DNA of 64,000 nt from Rhizobium sp. (GTDB lineage Bacteria; Pseudomonadota; Alphaproteobacteria; Rhizobiales; Rhizobiaceae), in assembly GCA_002796995.1 (NCBI GenBank), contig PEKW01000015.1, forward strand, positions 1 to 64,000. The letters are read 5' to 3'. The notes under the pieces were generated by a model, which had not been told where the DNA came from, did not search any database, and saw only the letters and a list, made by a program, of their open reading frames with translations. A program made the translations under genes and the position numbers. The stretch's first letter is position 1. Every line of letters starts with the position of its first letter. Shown one piece after another: positions 44,510-53,605 of this stretch.

Positions 44510-45754
44510 TCAGGGATTGGTGCGCTCAAGGATCTTGGTGAATTCGTCCTGCGCCTTGGTGATCGCCGCATCGACGTCTTCGCCGAAGACCGCTCCCTGG
44601 ATGAGGTTCAGGAATGGACCGGTGCGGCTGACGAAGAGTTCATCCGACGAAAAGGTGTAGGGCGTACGCGCCTTGGTGAGCACGTCGTAAGCGACGAGAT
44701 TGCGCTTGTCGAACTGGGCATAGGCCTGTTCGGCAAGGTCCGTGCGCGACGGCATGCCCGATTCCTTGGTGATGAACACCTGCTGTTCCGGCTCCATGTA
44801 GAAGTTGACGAAATCGAGCAGGACCTTCTTCTTCTCCTCGCTGACACCCTTGATAAGCGCAAGCGAGTCGCCGCCGGCAAAGCTCGACTGGCCCCCCTTG
44901 GCACCGGGAATGGGCGCGACGGCGAACTTGACTTCCGGATATTTGCTGGTCAGCAGGTTGACGATGTAGGAGCCGGTCATCAGCACGCCGACCTTTCCCG
45001 ACGCGAAGGCCTCGACGGCGTTGTTGCCGTTGCCCGAGCGGGAGGTGGGGTGCACCGCGCCGGCCGACCACATGTCGCGATAGGCGGCAAAGGTTTCCCG
45101 AAGGGCCGGCGTGTCGACGGTTGCCTGGCGGCCGTCTTCGCTGAGGATGTCGGCGCCAGCGGCCCAGATGTGCGGCAGGAAGTCGTAGATCAGCCAGCTG
45201 CCCGAATTCGCCACGAAGTAGAAGCCGTAGATGTCGTCGCCGAGTGCGCGGATTTTCTTGGCATCCGCGGCGATCTCCTCGAGCGAGGCCGGAGCCTTCT
45301 TCGGGTCGAGCCCGGCCTTTTCGAAGAGGTCGGTGTTGTAGGCGATGATCGAGGCATCCGGCAGGGCGGGCACGCCGTAGATCTTGCCGTCATAGGTCCC
45401 GAGGCGGATATGCGACGGGCTGAGCGCGTCGGCGTAGGGCAGGCCCTTGACGAAATCGGTGATGTCTTCCAGGCCGTCATTGGCCGCGAAGGTCGGCAGA
45501 TAGATGAGGTCGAGCACGGCACCGTCCGGCGGTGCGCCGCCAGCGATCGCGGCGCCGAGCTTGGGAACCATCTGTTCAGCGGTGATCTGCGTCACCGTGA
45601 CCTTGTCCTCGTGCTTGGCGTTGTACTGCTCGGCGAGGGCCTGGAGAACGGCACCCGATGATGTGCGGACCCACAGATCCACCTCCTCTGCGCTCGCGGC
45701 GGAAGTGGACGCAAGAAGCGCTAGTGTCGCGACGAGCGACTTGGCTTTGAACAT
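44510..45754 (-). CDS. Sugar ABC transporter periplasmic binding protein
   Basis: This 414-residue family-1 solute-binding protein has a signal peptide (about 22 residues, ending SAASA). The MalE-like fold is indicated by AEQYNAKHEDKVTVTQIT and AFASGKVGVLMTGSYIVNLL. It heads the arabinoside-type operon and is divergent from the LacI gene. Likely substrates are L-arabinofuranose-containing oligosaccharides, from the GH127 neighbour; this is inference. Confidence 0.9.
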   Translation of the reverse strand: MFKAKSLVATLALLASTSAASAEEVDLWVRTSSGAVLQALAEQYNAKHEDKVTVTQITAEQMVPKLGAAIAGGAPPDGAVLDLIYLPTFAANDGLEDITDFVKGLPYADALSPSHIRLGTYDGKIYGVPALPDASIIAYNTDLFEKAGLDPKKAPASLEEIAADAKKIRALGDDIYGFYFVANSGSWLIYDFLPHIWAAGADILSEDGRQATVDTPALRETFAAYRDMWSAGAVHPTSRSGNGNNAVEAFASGKVGVLMTGSYIVNLLTSKYPEVKFAVAPIPGAKGGQSSFAGGDSLALIKGVSEEKKKVLLDFVNFYMEPEQQVFITKESGMPSRTDLAEQAYAQFDKRNLVAYDVLTKARTPYTFSSDELFVSRTGPFLNLIQGAVFGEDVDAAITKAQDEFTKILERTNP

Positions 45755-45866
45755 GGAATTCCCCTTTTTGTATCTTGAAGGACGGTGACAGCGTCGGGCC
45801 CGAAGAAACGCTATGAAAGAAAGCCGAGACTGTCGACCGGGTGGAGGTTGGGAAAAAGTGAGAAAA

Positions 45867-45884
45867 TGAGAAAACGTTTTCTCA
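45867..45884. promoter_or_regulatory. LacI-family operator (perfect palindrome)
   Basis: TGAGAAAACGTTTTCTCA is a perfect 18-base palindrome with the central CG typical of LacI-family operators. It sits between the divergent sugar-ABC operon and its LacI gene, and an extra half-site TGAGAAAA precedes it at 45859-45866. Confidence 0.85.
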
Positions 45885-45898
45885 CGCTTGATTTTTCT

Positions 45899-45916
45899 TG
45901 ATAAAAGGTTTTCTCT
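45899..45916. promoter_or_regulatory. Second, weaker LacI operator
   Basis: This site matches the perfect operator at 15 of 18 positions, with centre GG instead of CG, and begins 32 bases after it (three helical turns). It lies 20 bases before the LacI start codon, suited to autoregulation. Confidence 0.65.
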
Positions 45917-45936
45917 TTTTGTCGGGGGAGATGCCG

Positions 45937-46932
45937 ATGACGTCCAGCAAGAGAGTTAGGACCACGATTCACGACGTCGCGCACGCCGCGGGCGTCAGCA
46001 TCTCGACCGTGTCGAAAGCGCTCAACGACACGGGGCGCATGCAGCCCGAGACGCGGGAGCGGATCCGCAGGATTGCCGACGAGCTGCAGTTCAGGCCGAA
46101 TGCCCTGGCCCGAAGCCTTCTCGGCAAGCGCAGCTTTTCGATCGGCCTGCTCACCAACGACACCTATGGCCGCTTTTCTCTGCCGATGATGTCGGGCGTC
46201 TCGGAGGCGCTCGTCGATCATGGCGTTTCCGTCTTTCTCTGCGCCACCAATGACGACCAGGAGCTGACGCGCCGGCATATCGACGCCCTGCTCGACAAGC
46301 AGGTCGACGGGATCATCTTTTCCGCCACGCGACTGGACCGGCGTCCGCCGATCGACCTGTCGCGTCTGTCGGTCCCCGTCGTCTATGCCTTCGCCGAGGG
46401 ACCGAAGGGGAGCGTCGCGCTGCTCCCGGACGACGACCAGGGCGCGCGACTTGCCGTGGAACACCTGATCGCCCGGGGACGCAGGCATATCGCCCATATC
46501 ACCGGACCGAGCGATTTCCGGGCCGCGCGCTACCGCGCCGAGGCCTATCGGCGCATTTGCGGCGATGCCGAGCCGGTTCTCTTCGGCTACTGGACCGAGG
46601 AATGGGGTCATGAGGCCGTCAAGCAGCTGTGGTCCCGGGATGCGCCGCCGCCGGACGGACTGTTCTGCGGCAACGACCAGATCGCCCGCGGCGTGATCGA
46701 TGCGCTTCGCGACCGGAACGTCTCCATACCCGACGACGTGTCGGTGGTCGGCTTCGACAACTGGGATGTGGTGGCGGAACAGACCCGTCCCTCGCTGACC
46801 ACGATCGACATGGAGCTGAAGGAACTGGGGCGACAGGCGGGGCTCGCCATCCTCGCCCTTTCCAAGGGCCAGACCTTCAGCGGCGGCGTCCGCAAGCTGC
46901 CCTGCAGCATCGTCGTCCGGCGCTCGAGCTGA
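45937..46932 (+). CDS. LacI-family transcriptional regulator
   Basis: This 331-residue repressor has an N-terminal helix-turn-helix (TIHDVAHAAGVSISTVSKALND) with hinge helix (NALARSLLGKRS) and a periplasmic-binding-like sensor domain (for example DDDQGARLAVEHLIARGRRHIAHI). ATG 45937 is chosen over ATG 45931 because GGGGGAG is then correctly spaced. It is divergent from the sugar ABC operon and should bind the two operators between them; ligand is presumably the imported arabinoside or a product. Confidence 0.92.
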   Translation: MTSSKRVRTTIHDVAHAAGVSISTVSKALNDTGRMQPETRERIRRIADELQFRPNALARSLLGKRSFSIGLLTNDTYGRFSLPMMSGVSEALVDHGVSVFLCATNDDQELTRRHIDALLDKQVDGIIFSATRLDRRPPIDLSRLSVPVVYAFAEGPKGSVALLPDDDQGARLAVEHLIARGRRHIAHITGPSDFRAARYRAEAYRRICGDAEPVLFGYWTEEWGHEAVKQLWSRDAPPPDGLFCGNDQIARGVIDALRDRNVSIPDDVSVVGFDNWDVVAEQTRPSLTTIDMELKELGRQAGLAILALSKGQTFSGGVRKLPCSIVVRRSS

Positions 46933-47094
46933 CCGGCGGCTATGGAGCTTCGCGAGCTCTCTCCGGCCCACACCTTGTCTTGTCCGAAAAACATGATAAT
47001 AGCGGTCAAGATAATTTCTGGCCATGCTAAGCCGAGACCGTGACTTCGTGTCGGCAGGCGACCGGTTCCTCGTCATGCGGAGATCGTTTTTGAG

Positions 47095-47988
47095 GTGAAC
47101 TTTCTGCATTCCATGATCTGCCGCACGGAGGGCATTCGGCCGGTCGCCCCGGCCAAATGGCGCAGCCTCGACGGGCTCGTCGGCGTGTACTGGGATGCGG
47201 AGGGCCAGGCGGGCGCCAATGCCTACTATCTGTCGCCGGATCCGCGGATCGTGTTCTTCTTCAATTCTGTTTCGCCCCACATCCGCATGTCGAACCGCGA
47301 CGACGGCTTCGGCCGGCACGACAGGCCCATGGCACGCGCCATCTATGTGCCGGCGGGCGTTCCGCTCTGGACACGGTTCACCTCGTCGCACAGCTTTTCC
47401 CATCTCGACCTGCATCTGCATACGGATCGCCTGCTGCGCTTCCTCGCCCCGTCCGTGGGTGCCTCGGAGGCCCGCTCGATCCTGCGCCGCCCGGTGGAGA
47501 TCGAAGAGGTGGGGCCGATCGAAACCCTGGCGGGTCTGCTGGTCGACGAGGTGTCGGCACCATCGCGACATGCGGTCTATGCCGAAAGCCTGGTCGGCGG
47601 GATCGCGGCTGCCCTGCTCGACCTGCCACGGCAGGCAAGCGAGCCCGTCAATGGCAGGCTGACCCAGGCGCAGATGAACAAGCTGACGGCACGGGTCGAT
47701 GCGAGCCTGAATTGCCGGATGACGGTCGGCGAAATGGCGGCCACGGTCGGCCTTTCGGAAAGCTGGTTCGCCACGGTGTTCAAGCAGACCACGGGGAAGA
47801 CGCCGCTGCAGTGGCTGCTCGCCCGACGGATCGAACTCGTGCAGAAGCGGCTGGTCGAAGGGGAGCTGAACCTTGCCGACATTGCCGCCCAGCTCGGCTT
47901 CTCCGACCAGTCGCATCTGACCAAGGCATTTCGCCAGGCGGTGGGCGAGACGCCGGCCGCCTGGCGACGCATGCAAATGCGTCTCTAG
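47095..47988 (+). CDS. AraC-family transcriptional regulator
   Basis: This 297-residue regulator has a non-conserved N-terminal effector domain (about 1-190) and a C-terminal pair of helix-turn-helices (MTVGEMAATVGLSESWFATVFKQTTGKTPLQWL and LADIAAQLGFSDQSHLTKAFRQAVGETPAAWR). The start is uncertain between GTG 47095 and ATG 47113. It is convergent with the siderophore receptor gene; AraC regulators next to receptors often activate them with the siderophore as effector. Confidence 0.88.
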   Translation: MNFLHSMICRTEGIRPVAPAKWRSLDGLVGVYWDAEGQAGANAYYLSPDPRIVFFFNSVSPHIRMSNRDDGFGRHDRPMARAIYVPAGVPLWTRFTSSHSFSHLDLHLHTDRLLRFLAPSVGASEARSILRRPVEIEEVGPIETLAGLLVDEVSAPSRHAVYAESLVGGIAAALLDLPRQASEPVNGRLTQAQMNKLTARVDASLNCRMTVGEMAATVGLSESWFATVFKQTTGKTPLQWLLARRIELVQKRLVEGELNLADIAAQLGFSDQSHLTKAFRQAVGETPAAWRRMQMRL

Positions 47989-48008
47989 AGGCGAAGCCGC
48001 CTGACGGT

Positions 48009-48039
48009 TCGCCCGCCCGTGGCTGGCACGGGCGGGCGA
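48009..48039. terminator. Hairpin between convergent araC-type and receptor genes
   Basis: A perfect 13-bp GC stem (48009-48021 with 48027-48039, loop GCTGG) sits in the 59-base gap between the two stops. T tracts are absent on both sides, so any bidirectional terminator role is tentative. Confidence 0.6.
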
Positions 48040-48047
48040 GGTCCGAC

Positions 48048-50180
48048 TTACCAGGTCTGGCGGAGCGTTGCGTAGACCGCACGGCCCGGATTGTAGAAAT
48101 CCGCGCCGAAGCCGCCATAGGCCACGTACTTCTCGTCGAACAGGTTGGTGACGTTGAGTTCGAAAGTGGTGTTCGGCTGGATCTTGTAAGACAGCGCCGC
48201 ATCAAAGACGACGACATCGCCGCTGGAACTGGTGTTTTCGTCGGTGAGGAAATATTCGCCGATATAGCGCCCGCCAAGGCCGACGGTCATGTCGCCGAAG
48301 GTGCCATTGCCTTCGTGCGTATAGTTCAGCCACATCGAGGCCGTCTGGCGCGGCACCAGCGAGAGTTCATTGCCCTCGTTGCCGGCGGTTCCGTTTTCGA
48401 CGATTTCGGAGACGAGGTAGGAATAACCCGCCGTCAGGCTGATATTGTGGGCGATCTCCGCCTTGGCCTCGAGGTCGATGCCGCGGACACGCGCCTCGCC
48501 GATCGTCTCTTCCAACATGGTGGCGGGATTGGTCCGCGTGATGTTGGTCTTGGTCAGGTCGTAGACGGCGGCGGTGAACAGGGCGGGAAACTCATCCGGC
48601 CGGTATTTGATGCCCGCCTCGAGCTGTTCGCCGCGCTCCGGCTCGATGCCGTTGGACGGCGGCGCAACCGATTCCGCATAGCTCGCATAGGCGGCGAACT
48701 GCTCGGTGAAGCGATAGGTGAGGCCCACGCGCTTGGTCATTTCGCTGACCGAGCCCTCGCTGGAGCTTGCCGGCGTCAGGTTGTCGGTGACTTCGGTGTC
48801 GATCCAGTCATTGCGCAGGCCGAAGGAGGCGATCAGCTTTTCCGAGAAGGTGAGGTCCTGCTCGACATAGAGCGCCCTGGTCCGCTGATCGGTTTCCTTG
48901 TCCTCGATCAGCGTCAGGGATGTCGGGGCGCCTGAATAGACCGGGTTGCTCCAGTCGATCGGCGGGGCCAGGTCCCACCAGCTCTTGGAACTGCCCGAAC
49001 TGTTGCTGAAGGCTGCGCCGACAAGGGTGCGGCTCTCGACGTCTGCAACGGATGTCTCGTAGCCGAAATTCGCATCGCCGATCAGCGTCTCGTCGGTCGC
49101 GTCGTTGGCGTAGAAATAGCGCGGGGCGATCGTCGTGCCGTCCGTCGGGGTGCTGGCGATATAGGCATAACCGAAATCGGTATTGCTGTCGGTGTAGCGC
49201 AGGTTGGAATTGAAGGTCAGGCCGCTGCCGAAATCATGGTCAACGAAGAGGCTGACCGTGTCACGGTCGGTGCCGCGGTAGTTGAAGTCCGGCTCGCCGA
49301 AGAAGCGGCTCGTATCGAAGTCGGTGCCGATCGGGTGGCCGCCGCTGCCGGGAACGCCGTCACGGTCGAGGTGATCGTAGACGAGGGTGACGCTGGTCTG
49401 GTCGCTCGGCCGCCAGGTGAGGCCGCCCATGAAGAACTGCTCGTCATCCTGCGAATAGTCGTATTCGGCGTCGGACTTCTGCAGCTTGCCGGTCAGGCGA
49501 TAGGAGAGCGTGTCGTCCTCGGTGATGTTATCGCCGAAGTCGAAACCCACCTCGGCATGGTCATAGGAGCCGCCGGTCGCGTAGACCTCGCCGAACTTCT
49601 CGCTTTTCGGGCGCTTGGTGGTGTAGTTGACCGAGCCGCCCGGATCGGACACGCCGTAGACTGTGGAGTTCGCGCCCTTCAGCACCTCGACGCGTTCGAA
49701 GGCATAGGGTTCCTCGCGCACGCCGCCGAAGGGATCGCCGAGCGTCAGGCCATCGCGATAGGCCCAGGCATCGAAGCCGCGGATCTTGTAGTAGTCGAAC
49801 CGATCGTCCGCGCCGTAGAAGTCGGTGGTGATGCCGGGTGTGTATTGAAGCACCTGCTCGACCGAGTCGGCGCCGCGCTGCTGGATTTCCTTGGCCGTGA
49901 TCGCGGAGACCGAGGCGGGCGTGTCCATGATGTCGGTCGGCATCTTGCTGCCGCTCGAGGTCGTGGTGGCGATAATCGTCTTTGAGTCGTCATCGGCGGT
50001 CGCGCCCGCGCCTTCGACCGTGATCGTCTGCAGAACCGTGTTCGTGTCCTGGCTCGCTTCATCCTCCGCTCGCACCGACAAGGGTGCAAAGGCGGCGAGC
50101 GCCGTGCAGCCCAGGAGAATTGCTGTCCGATAGCGCACCAAGGCGCTCCTGCCGGCAGTGACTACGCTTGGATGATTCAT
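48048..50180 (-). CDS. TonB-dependent siderophore receptor
   Basis: This 710-residue outer-membrane receptor has a signal peptide (ending SVRA, about 37 residues) and a TonB-box-like segment (LQTITVEG). The plug domain shows DTPASVSAITAKEIQQRG, YKIRGFDAW and EVLKGANSTVYGVSDPGGSVNYTTKRP. A 22-strand barrel ends in Trp (YATLRQTW). It resembles the FhuA/ferric-siderophore group. ATG 50180 has GGAAG 6 bases upstream; the longer frame to 50342 is rejected. It is divergent from a siderophore ABC operon. Likely iron-repressed. Confidence 0.93.
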   Translation of the reverse strand: MNHPSVVTAGRSALVRYRTAILLGCTALAAFAPLSVRAEDEASQDTNTVLQTITVEGAGATADDDSKTIIATTTSSGSKMPTDIMDTPASVSAITAKEIQQRGADSVEQVLQYTPGITTDFYGADDRFDYYKIRGFDAWAYRDGLTLGDPFGGVREEPYAFERVEVLKGANSTVYGVSDPGGSVNYTTKRPKSEKFGEVYATGGSYDHAEVGFDFGDNITEDDTLSYRLTGKLQKSDAEYDYSQDDEQFFMGGLTWRPSDQTSVTLVYDHLDRDGVPGSGGHPIGTDFDTSRFFGEPDFNYRGTDRDTVSLFVDHDFGSGLTFNSNLRYTDSNTDFGYAYIASTPTDGTTIAPRYFYANDATDETLIGDANFGYETSVADVESRTLVGAAFSNSSGSSKSWWDLAPPIDWSNPVYSGAPTSLTLIEDKETDQRTRALYVEQDLTFSEKLIASFGLRNDWIDTEVTDNLTPASSSEGSVSEMTKRVGLTYRFTEQFAAYASYAESVAPPSNGIEPERGEQLEAGIKYRPDEFPALFTAAVYDLTKTNITRTNPATMLEETIGEARVRGIDLEAKAEIAHNISLTAGYSYLVSEIVENGTAGNEGNELSLVPRQTASMWLNYTHEGNGTFGDMTVGLGGRYIGEYFLTDENTSSSGDVVVFDAALSYKIQPNTTFELNVTNLFDEKYVAYGGFGADFYNPGRAVYATLRQTW

Positions 50181-50505
50181 TTTCGACTTCCAGATGTTGA
50201 CGGTTCCATGGTCGGCCGCAGGACGGCCGAACGATAAGGCGTGGCTGGAGGCTGTCATGGAAAAGCATCTCGGCCGCGCACCGAGCCGAGACCCCTCTCC
50301 GGCTGCGGGCGGGCGGCCCCGATCGGCTGACGTCCCCTGCACTGTCCTTTAACTTGAATGCAATTGTCCGGTATTGTAATTTTTCCCGGTTTTGTAGGAA
50401 ACCCCGGAAAGTTGACCACGGTCTCCGCGGTGCGCCGGCAACAGGCTTGACCTCTCGAAGTGAAGCTGAGACAGAAAGTCAACTTACACTCTGGAGAGTT
50501 GGCAA
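50181..50505. promoter_or_regulatory. Divergent promoter region of the siderophore genes
   Basis: This 325-base gap between receptor and binding-protein genes has an AT-rich middle (50345-50400). A TGA-N9-TCA motif at 50467-50481 fits the core of the rhizobial RirA iron-responsive operator, 24 bases before the ATG at 50506. The motif is short and could be chance. No gene is present. Confidence 0.4.
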
Positions 50506-51528
50506 ATGCGGATATTCCTTCGGTTGGTCCGGCCGATTGCCGTGGCGGGCCTGCTGCTTGCGGCCTGGAGTCCGGCTCGCGCGGAGGACAGCGCGACCTA
50601 TCCGATCGTCATCAACCATGCGCTGGGCACGGCGATCATCGCCAAGAAGCCGGAGCGGGTCGCGACGGTCGCCTGGGCCAATCACGAGGTGCCGCTTGCG
50701 CTCGGGGTCGTGCCCGTCGGTTTTGCCGCCGCCAATTTCGGCGATGACGACGGTGACGGGCTGCTGCCCTGGGTCGAGGAACGGCTGGCGGAGCTGAAGG
50801 CCGAGACGCCTGTCCTGTTCGACGAGGGCGACGGCATCGATTTCGAGGCCGTGGCGGCCACCGAACCCGACGTGATCCTCGCCGCCTATTCCGGACTGAG
50901 CCAGGCCGACTACGACATGCTGAGCCAGATAGCCCCCGTCATTGCCTATCCCGATGCTGTCTGGTCGACCGACTGGCGGGAGATGATCCGGCTGAACAGC
51001 GTTGGCCTCGGTTTGGCATCGGAAGGCGAGGCGCTGATCCGGAAGATCGAAGGCGAGATCGCCGCGGAAGTCGCGGGCCATCCGGAGCTTCGAGGCAAGT
51101 CGGCGATGTTCGTCACCCATCTCGACGCCAGCGACCTCAGCAAGGTGAATTTCTACACCACGCAGGACACCCGGGTGAGGTTCTTCAAGGATCTGGGGCT
51201 CGCAACGCCAAGGAGCGTCGTGGAGGCTTCGGCCGGCGGAAGTTTCGCCGGCTCCATCAGCGCCGAGCGTATCGACGCCTTCGACGACGTCGACATCGTC
51301 GTCACCTATGGCGCCCAGAAGCTGATCGATGCGATGGCCGCCAATCCGCTTCTCGCGCGCATGCCGGCCGTGACCCGCGGCTCGATCGTTACGCTCGGCC
51401 GGGATCCGCTCGGCACCGCTGCCAATCCGACGCCACTGTCGATCCCCTGGGTGCTCAAGGACTATGTCGCACTGCTCGCCAAGGCGGCTGACCGGTCTGC
51501 GGTGCCGGCCACCCCCCAGTCCGAATGA
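50506..51528 (+). CDS. Iron-siderophore ABC transporter binding protein
   Basis: This 340-residue protein of the FatB/FhuD-like class has a signal peptide (ending SPARAE). Characteristic segments are PERVATVAWANHEVPLALGVVPVG, EPDVILAAYSGLSQADYDMLSQIAPVIAY and the long linking helix. GGAGAG lies upstream of the ATG. It overlaps the first permease gene by 4 bases. Confidence 0.9.
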   Translation: MRIFLRLVRPIAVAGLLLAAWSPARAEDSATYPIVINHALGTAIIAKKPERVATVAWANHEVPLALGVVPVGFAAANFGDDDGDGLLPWVEERLAELKAETPVLFDEGDGIDFEAVAATEPDVILAAYSGLSQADYDMLSQIAPVIAYPDAVWSTDWREMIRLNSVGLGLASEGEALIRKIEGEIAAEVAGHPELRGKSAMFVTHLDASDLSKVNFYTTQDTRVRFFKDLGLATPRSVVEASAGGSFAGSISAERIDAFDDVDIVVTYGAQKLIDAMAANPLLARMPAVTRGSIVTLGRDPLGTAANPTPLSIPWVLKDYVALLAKAADRSAVPATPQSE

Positions 51529-52568
51529 CGGCGGGCCGTGTCATGACGCGGGCCGCTGCGGTTTTTCCGGCCGGCACCAATCGTGGTCGCATCCTGTGGA
51601 TGGCGGTGACGATAGCGGCCGTCGTCCTGCTCTGCCTCGTCTCGCTTGCTGTCGGCGCGCGCGACGTTCCGCTGGCCGATGTCGTGGCCGCCCTTCAGGG
51701 TCATGTCGACAGCATCGGGCAGGCCGCCGTCGCTACACGTGTCCCGCGCACGCTGCTTGCCCTGGCGGCCGGTGCCGCACTCGGTCTTGCCGGTGCCGTC
51801 ATGCAGGGCGTGACGCGCAATCCCCTTGCCGATCCCGGCATCCTCGGCGTCAATATGGGGGCCTCGCTGGCGGTGGTCATCGGTGTTGCCTGGTTCAACC
51901 TCGTCTCGGCACAGGCCTATATCTGGGCCGCGATCCTCGGCGCCGGCTGTTCCGCTGCCTTCGTCTACACAGTGGGCTCGCTTGGACGCGGCGGGGCGAC
52001 GCCGCTCAAGCTGGCCCTGGCCGGGGCCGCGACCTCGATTGCCTTCGCCTCGCTGGTGGTCGCCGTGGTTCTGCCGCGAAACGACATTGCCGGCGGAATC
52101 CGAGCCTGGCAGATCGGCGGCGTGGGCGGAGCCACCTTCGACGGCATCGCCCATGTCGCGCCCTTTCTGCTCCTCGGCCTGGCCATCAGCCTGTCGTCTG
52201 CTCGCAAACTGAACGCCCTGGCGCTGGGCGACGAGCTGGCGGCGGGTCTCGGCGAACGCGTCGCTTTGGCGCGTGGCGTCTCTGCCCTCGGCGCCATCCT
52301 GCTTTGTGGCGGAACGACCGCCGTCTGCGGTCCGATCGGTTTCGTCGGACTGGTCGTGCCGCATGTGTGCCGGCTGCTGACCGGCGTCGACCATCGCTGG
52401 CTGCTGCCATTGTCGGCGATGGCCGGCGCCGGTCTGCTGCTCGCCGCCGATGTCCTGGGCCGCATCGTCGCGCGGCCCGCCGAGCTCGATGTCGGCATCG
52501 TCACCGCGCTGGTGGGGGCGCCGTTCTTCATCTGGCTGGTGCGGCAGAAGCGGATGCGGGAACTGTGA
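51525..52568 (+). CDS. Iron-siderophore ABC transporter permease (FecCD family)
   Basis: This 347-residue FecCD/BtuC-type permease has about 9-10 hydrophobic segments and conserved parts RVPRTLLALAAGAALGLAGAVMQGVTRNPLADPGILG and GPIGFVGLVVPHVCRLLTG. ATG 51525 overlaps the upstream stop. It works with the second permease encoded 2 bases downstream. Confidence 0.92.
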   Translation: MTAGRVMTRAAAVFPAGTNRGRILWMAVTIAAVVLLCLVSLAVGARDVPLADVVAALQGHVDSIGQAAVATRVPRTLLALAAGAALGLAGAVMQGVTRNPLADPGILGVNMGASLAVVIGVAWFNLVSAQAYIWAAILGAGCSAAFVYTVGSLGRGGATPLKLALAGAATSIAFASLVVAVVLPRNDIAGGIRAWQIGGVGGATFDGIAHVAPFLLLGLAISLSSARKLNALALGDELAAGLGERVALARGVSALGAILLCGGTTAVCGPIGFVGLVVPHVCRLLTGVDHRWLLPLSAMAGAGLLLAADVLGRIVARPAELDVGIVTALVGAPFFIWLVRQKRMREL

Positions 52569-52570
52569 CG

Positions 52571-53605
52571 ATGGCTGCCGGAACCGTCGAGCTCATCGCC
52601 GCCGGGCGCCGCCGCCGCGCGCGCCGGCTACACATCGTGGTTTCGCTGTTGGTCGCGCTGCTCTCTTCAATGTTCGCACTCACTCTCGTGCTTGGGCAGT
52701 CGTTTACGCCGCCGGCAGACGTGATGCGCGTCCTCTTCGGCGAGCCGGTGCAGGGAGCAAGCTTTGCCGTCGGCCAGCTGCGGCTGCCGCGCGCCGTCCT
52801 GTCCATCCTCGCCGGCATGAGCTTCGGGCTCGGCGGCGTCGCCTTCCAGACCATGCTGCGCAATCCGCTGGCAAGCCCTGATATCATCGGCATCAGTTCG
52901 GGTGCGAGTGCGGCGGCCGTGTTCGCCATCGTCGTGCTGTCGCTCGACGGGCCGCTGGTCTCGGTGTTTGCAGTCGCCGCTGGTCTCGGCGTCGCCATGC
53001 TCGTCTACGGCCTCTCCTTCCGCAACGGCGTCGCCGGCATGCGGCTGATCCTCGTCGGCATCGGCGTGTCGGCCATGCTCGAGAGTGTCACCGCCTATCT
53101 GCTGTCGCAGGCGCCCGCCTGGAACCTGCAGGAGGCGATGCGCTGGCTGACCGGCAGCGTCAACGGTGCGCAGCTGGGCCAGGCTCTGCCCATGCTGCTT
53201 GGGCTGCTGGTGTTCGGCGGGCTGCTGCTTTCCCGCGCCCGCGACCTGGAGACGCTGCGGCTCGGCGACGACACCGCGGCGGCCTTGGGCGTGAACGTGG
53301 CGGCCACCCGCGTGCTCGTCGTCGTTTCGGCTGTCGGCATGATCGCGATCGCGACCGCCGTCGCCGGGCCGATCGCCTTCGTCGCCTTCCTCTCCGGTCC
53401 GATTGCCGCGCGCATCGCCGGAGGCAACGGATCGCTGCTGGTGCCCTCGGCCCTCGTCGGCGCGACGCTGGTCCTTGTCGGCGACTATTGCGGCCAGTTC
53501 CTTCTGCCGGCCCGCTATCCGGTGGGCGTGGTGACCGGTGCGCTCGGAGCGCCGTACCTGATCTATCTCATCATCCGGGTGAACCGGAGCGGAGGCTCAC
53601 TGTGA
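52571..53605 (+). CDS. Iron-siderophore ABC transporter permease (FecCD family)
   Basis: The 344-residue second FecCD permease has RLPRAVLSILAGMSFGLGGVAFQTMLRNPLASPDIIG and AGPIAFVAFLSGPIAARI. ATG 52571 follows the first permease by 2 bases; the SD is poor, so translation may be coupled. The open frame continues far upstream inside the first permease gene and is rejected there. Confidence 0.91.
   Translation: MAAGTVELIAAGRRRRARRLHIVVSLLVALLSSMFALTLVLGQSFTPPADVMRVLFGEPVQGASFAVGQLRLPRAVLSILAGMSFGLGGVAFQTMLRNPLASPDIIGISSGASAAAVFAIVVLSLDGPLVSVFAVAAGLGVAMLVYGLSFRNGVAGMRLILVGIGVSAMLESVTAYLLSQAPAWNLQEAMRWLTGSVNGAQLGQALPMLLGLLVFGGLLLSRARDLETLRLGDDTAAALGVNVAATRVLVVVSAVGMIAIATAVAGPIAFVAFLSGPIAARIAGGNGSLLVPSALVGATLVLVGDYCGQFLLPARYPVGVVTGALGAPYLIYLIIRVNRSGGSL

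Noticed and set aside
45811-47976. A 721-codon open frame on the minus strand
   Set aside because: Antisense shadow of the LacI and AraC genes, both of which have clear helix-turn-helix motifs on the plus strand.
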